Counted from the first letter of the stretch, positions 1 to 8,240 are shown. The stretch is DNA of 21,204 bases from Skeletonema tropicum (GCA_037178625.1 JAWZXG010000096.1:1-21204); one strand, 5' to 3'. The notes: a model not told the origin generated them from the letters alone. A program made the numbers and translations.

Positions 1-54
1 GCACAATACACTGAGCATAGATCAGCAATTGCTCATCAGTGAACTAAGTTACAT

Positions 55-100
55 GTACCGTCCAATGATAGTTTAGATCAACTCAGTACCGTCCATGATA
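55..100 (+). repeat. Short imperfect direct repeat gtaccgtcc(a)atgata
   Basis: The word gtaccgtccaatgata at 55-70 recurs as gtaccgtccatgata at 86-100, with starts 31 bp apart. The first overlaps the palindrome tacatgta. It recurs in every copy. The function is unknown. Apart from this I see nothing notable in 1-180 of the unit. Confidence 0.8.
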
Positions 101-227
101 ATAATCCATTGTGCAACATCAACTTGCCTCGACTGTGCTCGACATCCTCCGCTTCGCTCCAGACTTACTACCCAACAATTTAATGTATTCATTTAATATA
201 TTCATTATCAATCTAAGTATGATCCAA

Positions 228-275
228 CAACATCCGAGGAGGAGGAGGATGTTGGATTGACTATTCCTCCTCCTC
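228..275. repeat. Two competing hairpins around gga/tcc runs
   Basis: The words caacatcc (228-235) and ggatgttg (247-254) are perfect 8-bp inverted arms. The overlapping gaggaggagga (239-249) and tcctcctcctc (265-275) are perfect 11-bp arms with a 15-base loop. Both cannot form at once. The purine run facing a pyrimidine run could also form triplex DNA. Present in every copy. Confidence 0.75.
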
Positions 276-280
276 ACCGT

Positions 281-376
281 CGCCGATGATGATGATCAAC
301 AGTTAGTTAACGCGAACTAGTAGTTTGGAATGATCATCGGAGGTGTGGTTGGGATTAATCATCATCATCATCGGCG
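281..376. repeat. 16-bp perfect inverted repeat (cgccgatgatgatgat / reverse)
   Basis: The arm at 281-296 is the exact reverse complement of 361-376, with a 64-base loop. The right arm can pair instead with ccgccgatgatga at 437-449 over 13 bp. Trinucleotide periodicity (gat/atc) contributes much of the complementarity, so it may be a by-product of simple sequence. Copy 10 has an extra c in the right arm. Confidence 0.75.
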
Positions 377-433
377 GCGTGTGGAGAATGGCGAGTGAGC
401 CGAATGTAGCGTAATGATATTGAATAAGTAATT

Positions 434-470
434 CCACCGCCGATGATGAATTATTACACCACCGCCGATG
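434..470 (+). repeat. Direct repeat ccaccgccgatg x2
   Basis: A perfect 12-bp word lies at 434-445 and again at 459-470, spaced 25 bp. It belongs to the same gccgatg word family as the adjacent inverted repeat. Copy 9 has an inserted a in the second word (gccgaatg). Confidence 0.8.
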
Positions 471-534
471 TTGATGAATGGATTGAAGGTCGAGCGAAGC
501 GAGACAGTGGAAGAATGATGCGACAAGTCGAAAG

Positions 535-635
535 TCGAGTGAGCCGGAGGCGAGGGAGATGGAAGTAATGCAAATACTGTCAACGGTACGGTGGTGGAAA
601 TAGTGAAGGAGCGAGTGAGCCGCCAGGCGAGGGAG
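535..635 (+). repeat. Direct repeat of a gagtgagccg...aggcgagggag module
   Basis: The segment cgagtgagccg + gaggcgagggag (536-558) recurs as cgagtgagccg + ccaggcgagggag (612-635), with starts 76 bp apart. A third partial word, gcgagtgagccg, lies at 391-402. The mirror-type word cgagcgaagcgag lies at 491-503 and its complement form gcttcgctc at 151-159. These GC-rich words stand out from the AT-richer background and look like a dispersed short-repeat family. The function is unknown. Confidence 0.7.
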
Positions 636-706
636 CTGTTGATTTTTGATTTTGGTATTGCTATGGTATTATTGATAATGATGATATTGAAAATATTATA
701 TGGACG

Positions 707-856
707 ATGGAAGAATTGACGGTGGTGGAGGTAATTCTGTTCATTTTGTTGAAATTTCGAAATTTTGGAGTGTCTTCGGCGCTGGGGATGACTTTCTGGG
801 GTACGGTCAATTTAGTTGAGTTGATTGGCAAAGAATCGATATTTGGCCTTGAATAG
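707..856 (+). CDS. Small hydrophobic ORF, 49 codons (hypothetical)
   Basis: A true ATG (gacgATGG) opens a 49-codon frame ending in TAG. The product has a hydrophobic stretch at residues 5-15 (TVVEVILFILL), a short basic turn (KFRNF), then a second mixed hydrophobic part (SALGMTFWGTVNLVELI). It could be a small membrane peptide. I recognise no family. The frame recurs intact in copies 2-7, 9 and 10 (2944 in copy 2, for example) and is shifted by a 2-base insertion near 16464 in copy 8. Recurrence is no evidence of selection, because the copies are near-identical everywhere. It could be a chance frame. Confidence 0.15.
   Translation: MEELTVVEVILFILLKFRNFGVSSALGMTFWGTVNLVELIGKESIFGLE
752..765. 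repeat. 14-bp perfect palindrome aaatttcgaaattt
   Basis: The sequence equals its own reverse complement over 14 bases. It lies inside the 49-codon ORF, so it could be a coincidence of coding or a dimeric protein-binding site. It is present in every copy. Confidence 0.8.
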
Positions 857-1180
857 TACCAATTGATAGAACTCGACGAGAGGATTCAAAATCACTACTC
901 ATCTCATTCATACGACCAATAGAAGGAGAGGTATGGATGTTTGGATGGGTAGAGTGCGTGGGAGTTTAGGTTGGACAAGTGACAAGGAGTGACGCTGAAT
1001 GACTTCAAGGGTGCACCGTAAGCTTTCCAGCCACATGAACATCTTCAATCATACTCATTTACTATTTAATCATTATTTTTCATCTAGAGTCGAGGGCACA
1101 ATTAATCAACAAACATTGTTGCCCGAACACCTAACAGTAACATAAAACTTCTTGATATTCATTTCTCTCTCCCCTCTACG
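857..1180. other. 3' flank of the minus-strand coding segment, no gene seen
   Basis: This is the region downstream of the TAA on the minus strand. It holds the palindrome ggtgcacc near 1008, an AT-rich stretch whose minus strand reads aaaaataatg at 1071-1080 (a weak polyadenylation-like word about 100 bases past the stop; no AATAAA in that area), and the hairpin annotated separately. In copy 7 a 2-base loss near 14354 lengthens a minus-strand frame here to 79 codons (14233-14472). The other copies stop at about 45 codons, so I do not call a gene. Confidence 0.5.
1094..1124 (-). other. Bulged hairpin in the presumed 3' UTR
   Basis: The words gggcacaat (1094-1102) and attgttgccc (1115-1124) pair as 5 bp, a one-base bulge and 4 bp, with a 12-base loop. 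It lies 57-87 bases past the TAA of the minus-strand segment. It may be a 3'-UTR structure. There is no U-tract, and this is unlikely to be a bacterial terminator. In copy 8 a 2-base insertion lies just outside it. Confidence 0.45.
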
Positions 1181-1522
1181 TTAGTTTGCGTCCAAAAATT
1201 TAAACCTCTCCTCACGAATCCTCCTCCAAGCCTTCTTGCTAGCTCGTACTTCCTTCTTGATACGTTCCTCTTCCTCACGTTCCTTCTTATTCGGGTCTAC
1301 GATGCTCTCGAAGGGTTCCGTAATCCACTCATCCCAAACTGACTTGTCTGCCTCAACCTTCTCATTCGACTTGAGCTTCTTATTCTCTTCTATCTTTGCA
1401 GCAACTTCATCCGCCTCGTCAAGCCTCTTCTGTGCCCGAAGTGCCTGTTCGAGGTACTTGTATAATGTTAATGTAATAGTCTCATGATGGTCCGGTCCAA
1501 TATCAGGAGATTGACATCGCAA
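1181..1522 (-). CDS. C-terminal fragment of a TPR (kinesin-light-chain-like) protein, copy 1
   Basis: This minus-strand frame ends in a TAA and encodes a 113-residue C-terminal segment. Residues 9-15 (GPDHHET) and the following helix pair with LDEAD at 34-38 resemble the TPR_10/TPR_12 repeat of kinesin light chain and many protist and bacterial TPR proteins (pattern GPDHP.T ... G.Y.EAE). Such repeats bind protein partners. Residues 47-62 are lysine-rich. WDEW lies at 63-66, and residues 78-107 form a very charged Lys/Arg/Glu helix, perhaps a coiled coil. The 113-residue frame begins at a TTG, so this is not a normal start. The frame stays open to 1552, where an in-frame TAG forms part of ctgtag, which resembles a splice acceptor. 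I read it as a terminal exon or truncated gene. The rest of the protein is not in the unit. Expression is unknown. Confidence 0.5.
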   Translation of the reverse strand: MRCQSPDIGPDHHETITLTLYKYLEQALRAQKRLDEADEVAAKIEENKKLKSNEKVEADKSVWDEWITEPFESIVDPNKKEREEEERIKKEVRASKKAWRRIREERFKFLDAN

Positions 1523-1556
1523 CTTGATGATGTCTGATGATCTTCCATGGTGCTAC

Positions 1557-1670
1557 AGTAATATTAAAGCAGTGAATAGAAGAGGAGGACGGTGATGGCA
1601 TGGCACAGTAGAATGTAGCTTTATCATTGCATTGCTCTGTTGATGGCGGTATGTAATTTGAGACGGCCAT
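1557..1670 (-). CDS. Possible 5' exon joined to the TPR-like segment (speculative)
   Basis: A minus-strand ATG at 1670 (context aagATGG, with an in-frame TGA 27 bases upstream) opens a 55-codon frame that runs to 1503. After 38 codons it reaches ATT ACT followed by GT at 1556. Removing 34 bases (1523-1556, gt...ag) would join it in phase to the TTG codon at 1522. The join would place HCFNIT before LRCQ, so Phe, Thr and Leu fall where a kinesin-light-chain-type TPR helix usually has an aromatic, a small residue and Leu before GPDH. The joined product would be 151 residues. A 34-base intron is unusually short and its signals are poor, so this is a hypothesis. The same arrangement occurs in copies 2-6. 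Confidence 0.15.
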
Positions 1671-2016
1671 CTTGATTTTTGAAGCGGTACCACCTTCTCA
1701 GCCGTATCAAAGCACAACACACGCAGATCAAAAATTGACAATGGCTGATATCTTGTCTCCTACGCGGCCAATGAAGGCGATAAGTGGCGTTTTGGAAAGC
1801 TCTCATTGCGCTCTATCGATTAGGCCTGTAATTATCCTGATTGGAGGACTTTCATTCAATCAATCCGTTCAAAAACAGGTCTAGAAAGTCACCAGTGGCT
1901 CTCAATCCGGCTCCACAGCCACAGCCCGAATTTGACGATATGACAACCAATCGAAAGCTCTTTTCAATCTCTTTCGATTAGTACTATCATTCAGCCAACT
2001 GAATAATCTAAACATA
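1671..2016. other. Upstream region of the minus-strand segment, no confident gene
   Basis: This holds overlapping short frames on both strands: 47 codons on plus from 1741 and 60 codons on minus from an ATG at 1806. None has recognisable motifs. A donor-like gtatgt on the plus strand near 1650 and a ccttctcag near 1700 could bound a plus-strand intron, but I cannot connect them to any coding sequence. I see no TATA box or other promoter signal that I would call. Confidence 0.4.
1741..1884 (+). CDS. Small plus-strand ORF, 47 codons (hypothetical, probably chance)
   Basis: It starts at ATG in the context gacaATGG and reads MADILSPTRPMKAISG at the N terminus, ending in a tag at 1882-1884. It overlaps a 60-codon minus-strand ATG frame (1624-1806), so at most one of the two is likely real. 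No family is recognised. It recurs in copies 2-6 and 8. In copies 7 and 9 insertions near 15293 and 19766 alter its end. Confidence 0.1.
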   Translation: MADILSPTRPMKAISGVLESSHCALSIRPVIILIGGLSFNQSVQKQV

Positions 2017-2239
2017 GCTCGGGCAAAGCCCTCGCAAAAAAGCGACCACTTTAGTCAGCCTTGTCCAGACAGTTGACAGTTGACAGTTGACAGTTGATTG
2101 GTCGAAAATCCCAAAGAGCGACCAGTTCAATCAGCCTCACATCATGACAGTTGGCACGGAAGCATCAAAACGCTTCGCTGAAGAACGATCACTTAATTCA
2201 GTAAGATCCAACTACTCACTGCTCGGGCAAAGCCCTCGC
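2017..2239. repeat. Spacer bounded by two 19-bp gctcgggcaaagccctcgc words
   Basis: The 19-bp word occurs at 2017-2035 and 2221-2239, starts 204 bp apart. Its core gggcaaagccc is a 4-bp hairpin with a 3-base loop. Between them lie a diverged 20-bp duplication, agcgaccactttagtcagcc (2041-2060) and agcgaccagttcaatcagcc (2117-2136), 17 of 20 identical, and the cagttga array. This is the most repeat-structured part of the unit, and the second word spans my arbitrary unit boundary. It recurs in every copy. Confidence 0.85.
2070..2097 (+). repeat. 7-bp minisatellite (cagttga)x4, copy 1
   Basis: Four perfect cagttga units sit between agacagttg-type flanks and ttggtcg. This is the main length-variable site of the unit. 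Confidence 0.95.
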
Positions 2240-3417
2240 ACAATACACTGAGCATAGATCAGCAATTGCTCATCAGTGAACTAAGTTACATGTACCGTCC
2301 AATGATAGTTAGATCAACTCAGTACCGTCCATGATAATAATCCATTGTGCAACATCAACTTGCCTCGACTGTGCTCGACATCCTCCGCTTCGCTCCAGAC
2401 TTACTACCCAACAATTTAATGTATTCATTTAATATATTCATTATCAATCTAAGTATGATCCCAACAACATCCGAGGAGGAGGAGGATGTTGGATTGACTA
2501 TTCCTCCTCCTCACCGTCGCCGATGATGATGATCAACAGTTAGTTAACGCGAACTAGTAGTTTGGAATGATCATCGGAGGTGTGGTTGGGATTAATCATC
2601 ATCATCATCGGCGGCGTGTGGAGAATGGCGAGTGAGCCGAATGTAGCGTAATGATATTGAATAAGTAATTCCACCGCCGATGATGAATTATTACACCACC
2701 GCCGATGTTGATGAATGGATTGAAGGTCGAGCGAAGCGAGACAGTGGAAGAATGATGCGACAAGTCGAAAGTCGAGTGAGCCGGAGGCGAGGGAGATGGA
2801 AGTAATGCAAATACTGTCAACGGTACGGTGGTGGAAATAGTGAAGGAGCGAGTGAGCCGCCAGGCGAGGGAGCTGTTGATTTTTGATTTTGGTATTGCTA
2901 TGGTATTATTGATAATGATGATATTGAAAATATTATATGGACGATGGAAGAATTGACGGTGGTGGAGGTAATTCTGTTCATTTTGTTGAAATTTCGAAAT
3001 TTTGGAGTGTCTTCGGCGCTGGGGATGACTTTCTGGGGTACGGTCAATTTAGTTGAGTTGATTGGCAAAGAATCGATATTTGGCCTTGAATAGTACCAAT
3101 TGATAGAACTCGACGAGAGGATTCAAAATCACTACTCATCTCATTCATACGACCAATAGAAGGAGAGGTATGGATGTTTGGATGGGTAGAGTGCGTGGGA
3201 GTTTAGGTTGGACAAGTGACAAGGAGTGACGCTGAATGACTTCAAGGGTGCACCGTAAGCTTTCCAGCCACATGAACATCTTCAATCATACTCATTTACT
3301 ATTTAATCATTATTTTTCATCTAGAGTCGAGGGCACAATTAATCAACAAACATTGTTGCCCGAACACCTAACAGTAACATAAAACTTCTTGATATTCATT
3401 TCTCTCTCCCCTCTACG

Positions 3418-3759
3418 TTAGTTTGCGTCCAAAAATTTAAACCTCTCCTCACGAATCCTCCTCCAAGCCTTCTTGCTAGCTCGTACTTCCTTCTTGATAC
3501 GTTCCTCTTCCTCACGTTCCTTCTTATTCGGGTCTACGATGCTCTCGAAGGGTTCCGTAATCCACTCATCCCAAACTGACTTGTCTGCCTCAACCTTCTC
3601 ATTCGACTTGAGCTTCTTATTCTCTTCTATCTTTGCAGCAACTTCATCCGCCTCGTCAAGCCTCTTCTGTGCCCGAAGTGCCTGTTCGAGGTACTTGTAT
3701 AATGTTAATGTAATAGTCTCATGATGGTCCGGTCCAATATCAGGAGATTGACATCGCAA
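3418..3759 (-). CDS. TPR-like C-terminal fragment, copy 2
   Basis: The translation is identical to the copy 1 segment, 113 residues from a TTG codon with the frame open to 3789. It lies at the same place in its unit. The nearest annotated gene segment is the same one a full unit away, so there is no operon or partner gene. Confidence 0.5.
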   Translation of the reverse strand: MRCQSPDIGPDHHETITLTLYKYLEQALRAQKRLDEADEVAAKIEENKKLKSNEKVEADKSVWDEWITEPFESIVDPNKKEREEEERIKKEVRASKKAWRRIREERFKFLDAN

Positions 3760-4307
3760 CTTGATGATGTCTGATGATCTTCCATGGTGCTACAGTAATA
3801 TTAAAGCAGTGAATAGAAGAGGAGGACGGTGATGGCATGGCACAGTAGAATGTAGCTTTATCATTGCATTGCTCTGTTGATGGCGGTATGTAATTTGAGA
3901 CGGCCATCTTGATTTTTGAAGCGGTACCACCTTCTCAGCCGTATCAAAGCACAACACACGCAGATCAAAAATTGACAATGGCTGATATCTTGTCTCCTAC
4001 GCGGCCAATGAAGGCGATAAGTGGCGTTTTGGAAAGCTCTCATTGCGCTCTATCGATTAGGCCTGTAATTATCCTGATTGGAGGACTTTCATTCAATCAA
4101 TCCGTTCAAAAACAGGTCTAGAAAGTCACCAGTGGCTCTCAATCCGGCTCCACAGCCACAGCCCGAATTTGACGATATGACAACCAATCGAAAGCTCTTT
4201 TCAATCTCTTTCGATTAGTACTATCATTCAGCCAACTGAATAATCTAAACATAGCTCGGGCAAAGCCCTCGCAAAAAAGCGACCACTTTAGTCAGCCTTG
4301 TCCCAGA

Positions 4308-4335
4308 CAGTTGACAGTTGACAGTTGACAGTTGA
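4308..4335 (+). repeat. 7-bp minisatellite (cagttga)x4, copy 2
   Basis: It has four perfect units. An extra c lies just upstream (tcccaga). Confidence 0.95.
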
Positions 4336-5654
4336 TTGGTCGAAAATCCCAAAGAGCGACCAGTTCAATCAGCCTCACATCATGACAGTTGGCACGGAAG
4401 CATCAAACGCTTCGCTGAAGAACGATCACTTAATTCAGTAAGATCCAACTACTCACTGCTCGGGCAAAGCCCTCGCACAATACACTGAGCATAGATCAGC
4501 AATTGCTCATCAGTGAACTAAGTTACATGTACCGTCCAATGATAGTTAGATCAACTCAGTACCGTCCATGATAATAATCCATTGTGCAACATCAACTTGC
4601 CTCGACTGTGCTCGACATCCTCCGCTTCGCTCCAGACTTACTACCCAACAATTTAATGTATTCATTTAATATATTCATTATCAATCTAAGTATGATCCCA
4701 ACAACATCCGAGGAGGAGGAGGATGTTGGATTGACTATTCCTCCTCCTCACCGTCGCCGATGATGATGATCAACAGTTAGTTAACGCGAACTAGTAGTTT
4801 GGAATGATCATCGGAGGTGTGGTTGGGATTAATCATCATCATCATCGGCGGCGTGTGGAGAATGGCGAGTGAGCCGAATGTAGCGTAATGATATTGAATA
4901 AGTAATTCCACCGCCGATGATGAATTATTACACCACCGCCGATGTTGATGAATGGATTGAAGGTCGAGCGAAGCGAGACAGTGGAAGAATGATGCGACAA
5001 GTCGAAAGTCGAGTGAGCCGGAGGCGAGGGAGATGGAAGTAATGCAAATACTGTCAACGGTACGGTGGTGGAAATAGTGAAGGAGCGAGTGAGCCGCCAG
5101 GCGAGGGAGCTGTTGATTTTTGATTTTGGTATTGCTATGGTATTATTGATAATGATGATATTGAAAATATTATATGGACGATGGAAGAATTGACGGTGGT
5201 GGAGGTAATTCTGTTCATTTTGTTGAAATTTCGAAATTTTGGAGTGTCTTCGGCGCTGGGGATGACTTTCTGGGGTACGGTCAATTTAGTTGAGTTGATT
5301 GGCAAAGAATCGATATTTGGCCTTGAATAGTACCAATTGATAGAACTCGACGAGAGGATTCAAAATCACTACTCATCTCATTCATACGACCAATAGAAGG
5401 AGAGGTATGGATGTTTGGATGGGTAGAGTGCGTGGGAGTTTAGGTTGGACAAGTGACAAGGAGTGACGCTGAATGACTTCAAGGGTGCACCGTAAGCTTT
5501 CCAGCCACATGAACATCTTCAATCATACTCATTTACTATTTAATCATTATTTTTCATCTAGAGTCGAGGGCACAATTAATCAACAAACATTGTTGCCCGA
5601 ACACCTAACAGTAACATAAAACTTCTTGATATTCATTTCTCTCTCCCCTCTACG

Positions 5655-5996
5655 TTAGTTTGCGTCCAAAAATTTAAACCTCTCCTCACGAATCCTCCTC
5701 CAAGCCTTCTTGCTAGCTCGTACTTCCTTCTTGATACGTTCCTCTTCCTCACGTTCCTTCTTATTCGGGTCTACGATGCTCTCGAAGGGTTCCGTAATCC
5801 ACTCATCCCAAACTGACTTGTCTGCCTCAACCTTCTCATTCGACTTGAGCTTCTTATTCTCTTCTATCTTTGCAGCAACTTCATCCGCCTCGTCAAGCCT
5901 CTTCTGTGCCCGAAGTGCCTGTTCGAGGTACTTGTATAATGTTAATGTAATAGTCTCATGATGGTCCGGTCCAATATCAGGAGATTGACATCGCAA
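5655..5996 (-). CDS. TPR-like C-terminal fragment, copy 3
   Basis: This is an intact segment, identical in translation to copies 1 and 2, and the frame is open to 6026. The length change in this unit lies in the cagttga array, outside this frame. Confidence 0.5.
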   Translation of the reverse strand: MRCQSPDIGPDHHETITLTLYKYLEQALRAQKRLDEADEVAAKIEENKKLKSNEKVEADKSVWDEWITEPFESIVDPNKKEREEEERIKKEVRASKKAWRRIREERFKFLDAN

Positions 5997-6543
5997 CTTG
6001 ATGATGTCTGATGATCTTCCATGGTGCTACAGTAATATTAAAGCAGTGAATAGAAGAGGAGGACGGTGATGGCATGGCACAGTAGAATGTAGCTTTATCA
6101 TTGCATTGCTCTGTTGATGGCGGTATGTAATTTGAGACGGCCATCTTGATTTTTGAAGCGGTACCACCTTCTCAGCCGTATCAAAGCACAACACACGCAG
6201 ATCAAAAATTGACAATGGCTGATATCTTGTCTCCTACGCGGCCAATGAAGGCGATAAGTGGCGTTTTGGAAAGCTCTCATTGCGCTCTATCGATTAGGCC
6301 TGTAATTATCCTGATTGGAGGACTTTCATTCAATCAATCCGTTCAAAAACAGGTCTAGAAAGTCACCAGTGGCTCTCAATCCGGCTCCACAGCCACAGCC
6401 CGAATTTGACGATATGACAACCAATCGAAAGCTCTTTTCAATCTCTTTCGATTAGTACTATCATTCAGCCAACTGAATAATCTAAACATAGCTCGGGCAA
6501 AGCCCTCGCAAAAAAGCGACCACTTTAGTCAGCCTTGTCCAGA

Positions 6544-6579
6544 CAGTTTGACAGTTGACAGTTGACAGTTGACAGTTGA
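6544..6579 (+). repeat. 7-bp minisatellite, variant 8-bp unit plus (cagttga)x4, copy 3
   Basis: The first unit is cagtttga, with an added t, followed by four perfect units. This makes it distinct from both the four-unit and the five-unit alleles. Confidence 0.95.
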
Positions 6580-7898
6580 TTGGTCGAAAATCCCAAAGAG
6601 CGACCAGTTCAATCAGCCTCACATCATGACAGTTGGCACGGAAGCATCAAACGCTTCGCTGAAGAACGATCACTTAATTCAGTAAGATCCAACTACTCAC
6701 TGCTCGGGCAAAGCCCTCGCACAATACACTGAGCATAGATCAGCAATTGCTCATCAGTGAACTAAGTTACATGTACCGTCCAATGATAGTTAGATCAACT
6801 CAGTACCGTCCATGATAATAATCCATTGTGCAACATCAACTTGCCTCGACTGTGCTCGACATCCTCCGCTTCGCTCCAGACTTACTACCCAACAATTTAA
6901 TGTATTCATTTAATATATTCATTATCAATCTAAGTATGATCCCAACAACATCCGAGGAGGAGGAGGATGTTGGATTGACTATTCCTCCTCCTCACCGTCG
7001 CCGATGATGATGATCAACAGTTAGTTAACGCGAACTAGTAGTTTGGAATGATCATCGGAGGTGTGGTTGGGATTAATCATCATCATCATCGGCGGCGTGT
7101 GGAGAATGGCGAGTGAGCCGAATGTAGCGTAATGATATTGAATAAGTAATTCCACCGCCGATGATGAATTATTACACCACCGCCGATGTTGATGAATGGA
7201 TTGAAGGTCGAGCGAAGCGAGACAGTGGAAGAATGATGCGACAAGTCGAAAGTCGAGTGAGCCGGAGGCGAGGGAGATGGAAGTAATGCAAATACTGTCA
7301 ACGGTACGGTGGTGGAAATAGTGAAGGAGCGAGTGAGCCGCCAGGCGAGGGAGCTGTTGATTTTTGATTTTGGTATTGCTATGGTATTATTGATAATGAT
7401 GATATTGAAAATATTATATGGACGATGGAAGAATTGACGGTGGTGGAGGTAATTCTGTTCATTTTGTTGAAATTTCGAAATTTTGGAGTGTCTTCGGCGC
7501 TGGGGATGACTTTCTGGGGTACGGTCAATTTAGTTGAGTTGATTGGCAAAGAATCGATATTTGGCCTTGAATAGTACCAATTGATAGAACTCGACGAGAG
7601 GATTCAAAATCACTACTCATCTCATTCATACGACCAATAGAAGGAGAGGTATGGATGTTTGGATGGGTAGAGTGCGTGGGAGTTTAGGTTGGACAAGTGA
7701 CAAGGAGTGACGCTGAATGACTTCAAGGGTGCACCGTAAGCTTTCCAGCCACATGAACATCTTCAATCATACTCATTTACTATTTAATCATTATTTTTCA
7801 TCTAGAGTCGAGGGCACAATTAATCAACAAACATTGTTGCCCGAACACCTAACAGTAACATAAAACTTCTTGATATTCATTTCTCTCTCCCCTCTACG

Positions 7899-8240
7899 TT
7901 AGTTTGCGTCCAAAAATTTAAACCTCTCCTCACGAATCCTCCTCCAAGCCTTCTTGCTAGCTCGTACTTCCTTCTTGATACGTTCCTCTTCCTCACGTTC
8001 CTTCTTATTCGGGTCTACGATGCTCTCGAAGGGTTCCGTAATCCACTCATCCCAAACTGACTTGTCTGCCTCAACCTTCTCATTCGACTTGAGCTTCTTA
8101 TTCTCTTCTATCTTTGCAGCAACTTCATCCGCCTCGTCAAGCCTCTTCTGTGCCCGAAGTGCCTGTTCGAGGTACTTGTATAATGTTAATGTAATAGTCT
8201 CATGATGGTCCGGTCCAATATCAGGAGATTGACATCGCAA
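7899..8240 (-). CDS. TPR-like C-terminal fragment, copy 4
   Basis: This is an intact segment in a consensus-length unit, with the frame open to 8270. It is the best reference copy together with copy 5. Confidence 0.5.
   Translation of the reverse strand: MRCQSPDIGPDHHETITLTLYKYLEQALRAQKRLDEADEVAAKIEENKKLKSNEKVEADKSVWDEWITEPFESIVDPNKKEREEEERIKKEVRASKKAWRRIREERFKFLDAN

Larger units (their letters stand above)
1..2237. repeat. Repeat unit copy 1 (2237 bp)
   Basis: Compared with the 2236-bp consensus it has an extra t near 74 (agtttagatc), lacks one c near 225 (gatccaac instead of gatcccaac) and has an extra a near 2167 (catcaaaacg). Together these give +1. It carries four cagttga units and an intact minus-strand coding segment. 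Confidence 0.95.
2238..4474. repeat. Repeat unit copy 2 (2237 bp)
   Basis: It differs from consensus by one extra c near 4303 (tgtcccagac). It has four cagttga units and an intact minus-strand coding segment. Confidence 0.95.
4475..6718. repeat. Repeat unit copy 3 (2244 bp)
   Basis: It is 8 bp longer than consensus. The excess is one additional 7-bp cagttga unit plus one t, which gives a variant first unit cagtttga at 6544. The rest matches consensus as far as I can see, and the coding segment is intact. Confidence 0.95.

Noticed and set aside
368..583. 71-codon minus-strand frame rich in Ser, Pro and His, repeated in each unit
   Set aside because: It begins at TTG rather than ATG, runs through simple-sequence gat/atc and gagtgagccg words, and has no domain. 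Its end changes with every indel. It is probably a chance open frame.
1236..1487. 83-codon plus-strand frame rich in Ser and Phe
   Set aside because: It is the antisense shadow of the TPR-like segment and starts at a non-ATG codon.
1880..1925. tRNA-like T-arm (ctcaatccggctcca)
   Set aside because: Only a loose T-arm similarity is present. There is no matching acceptor stem or anticodon arm.
1..2237. rDNA, 5S, spliced-leader or snRNA repeat unit
   Set aside because: Tandem arrays often carry these, but I find no conserved rRNA, 5S or U6 words on either strand.
2017..2239. Resemblance of gggcaaagccc and gagcgagtgagc words to parvovirus terminal repeats
   Set aside because: The similarity is limited to short GC-rich words. 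The long palindromic terminal structure is absent, and no replication or capsid gene is present.
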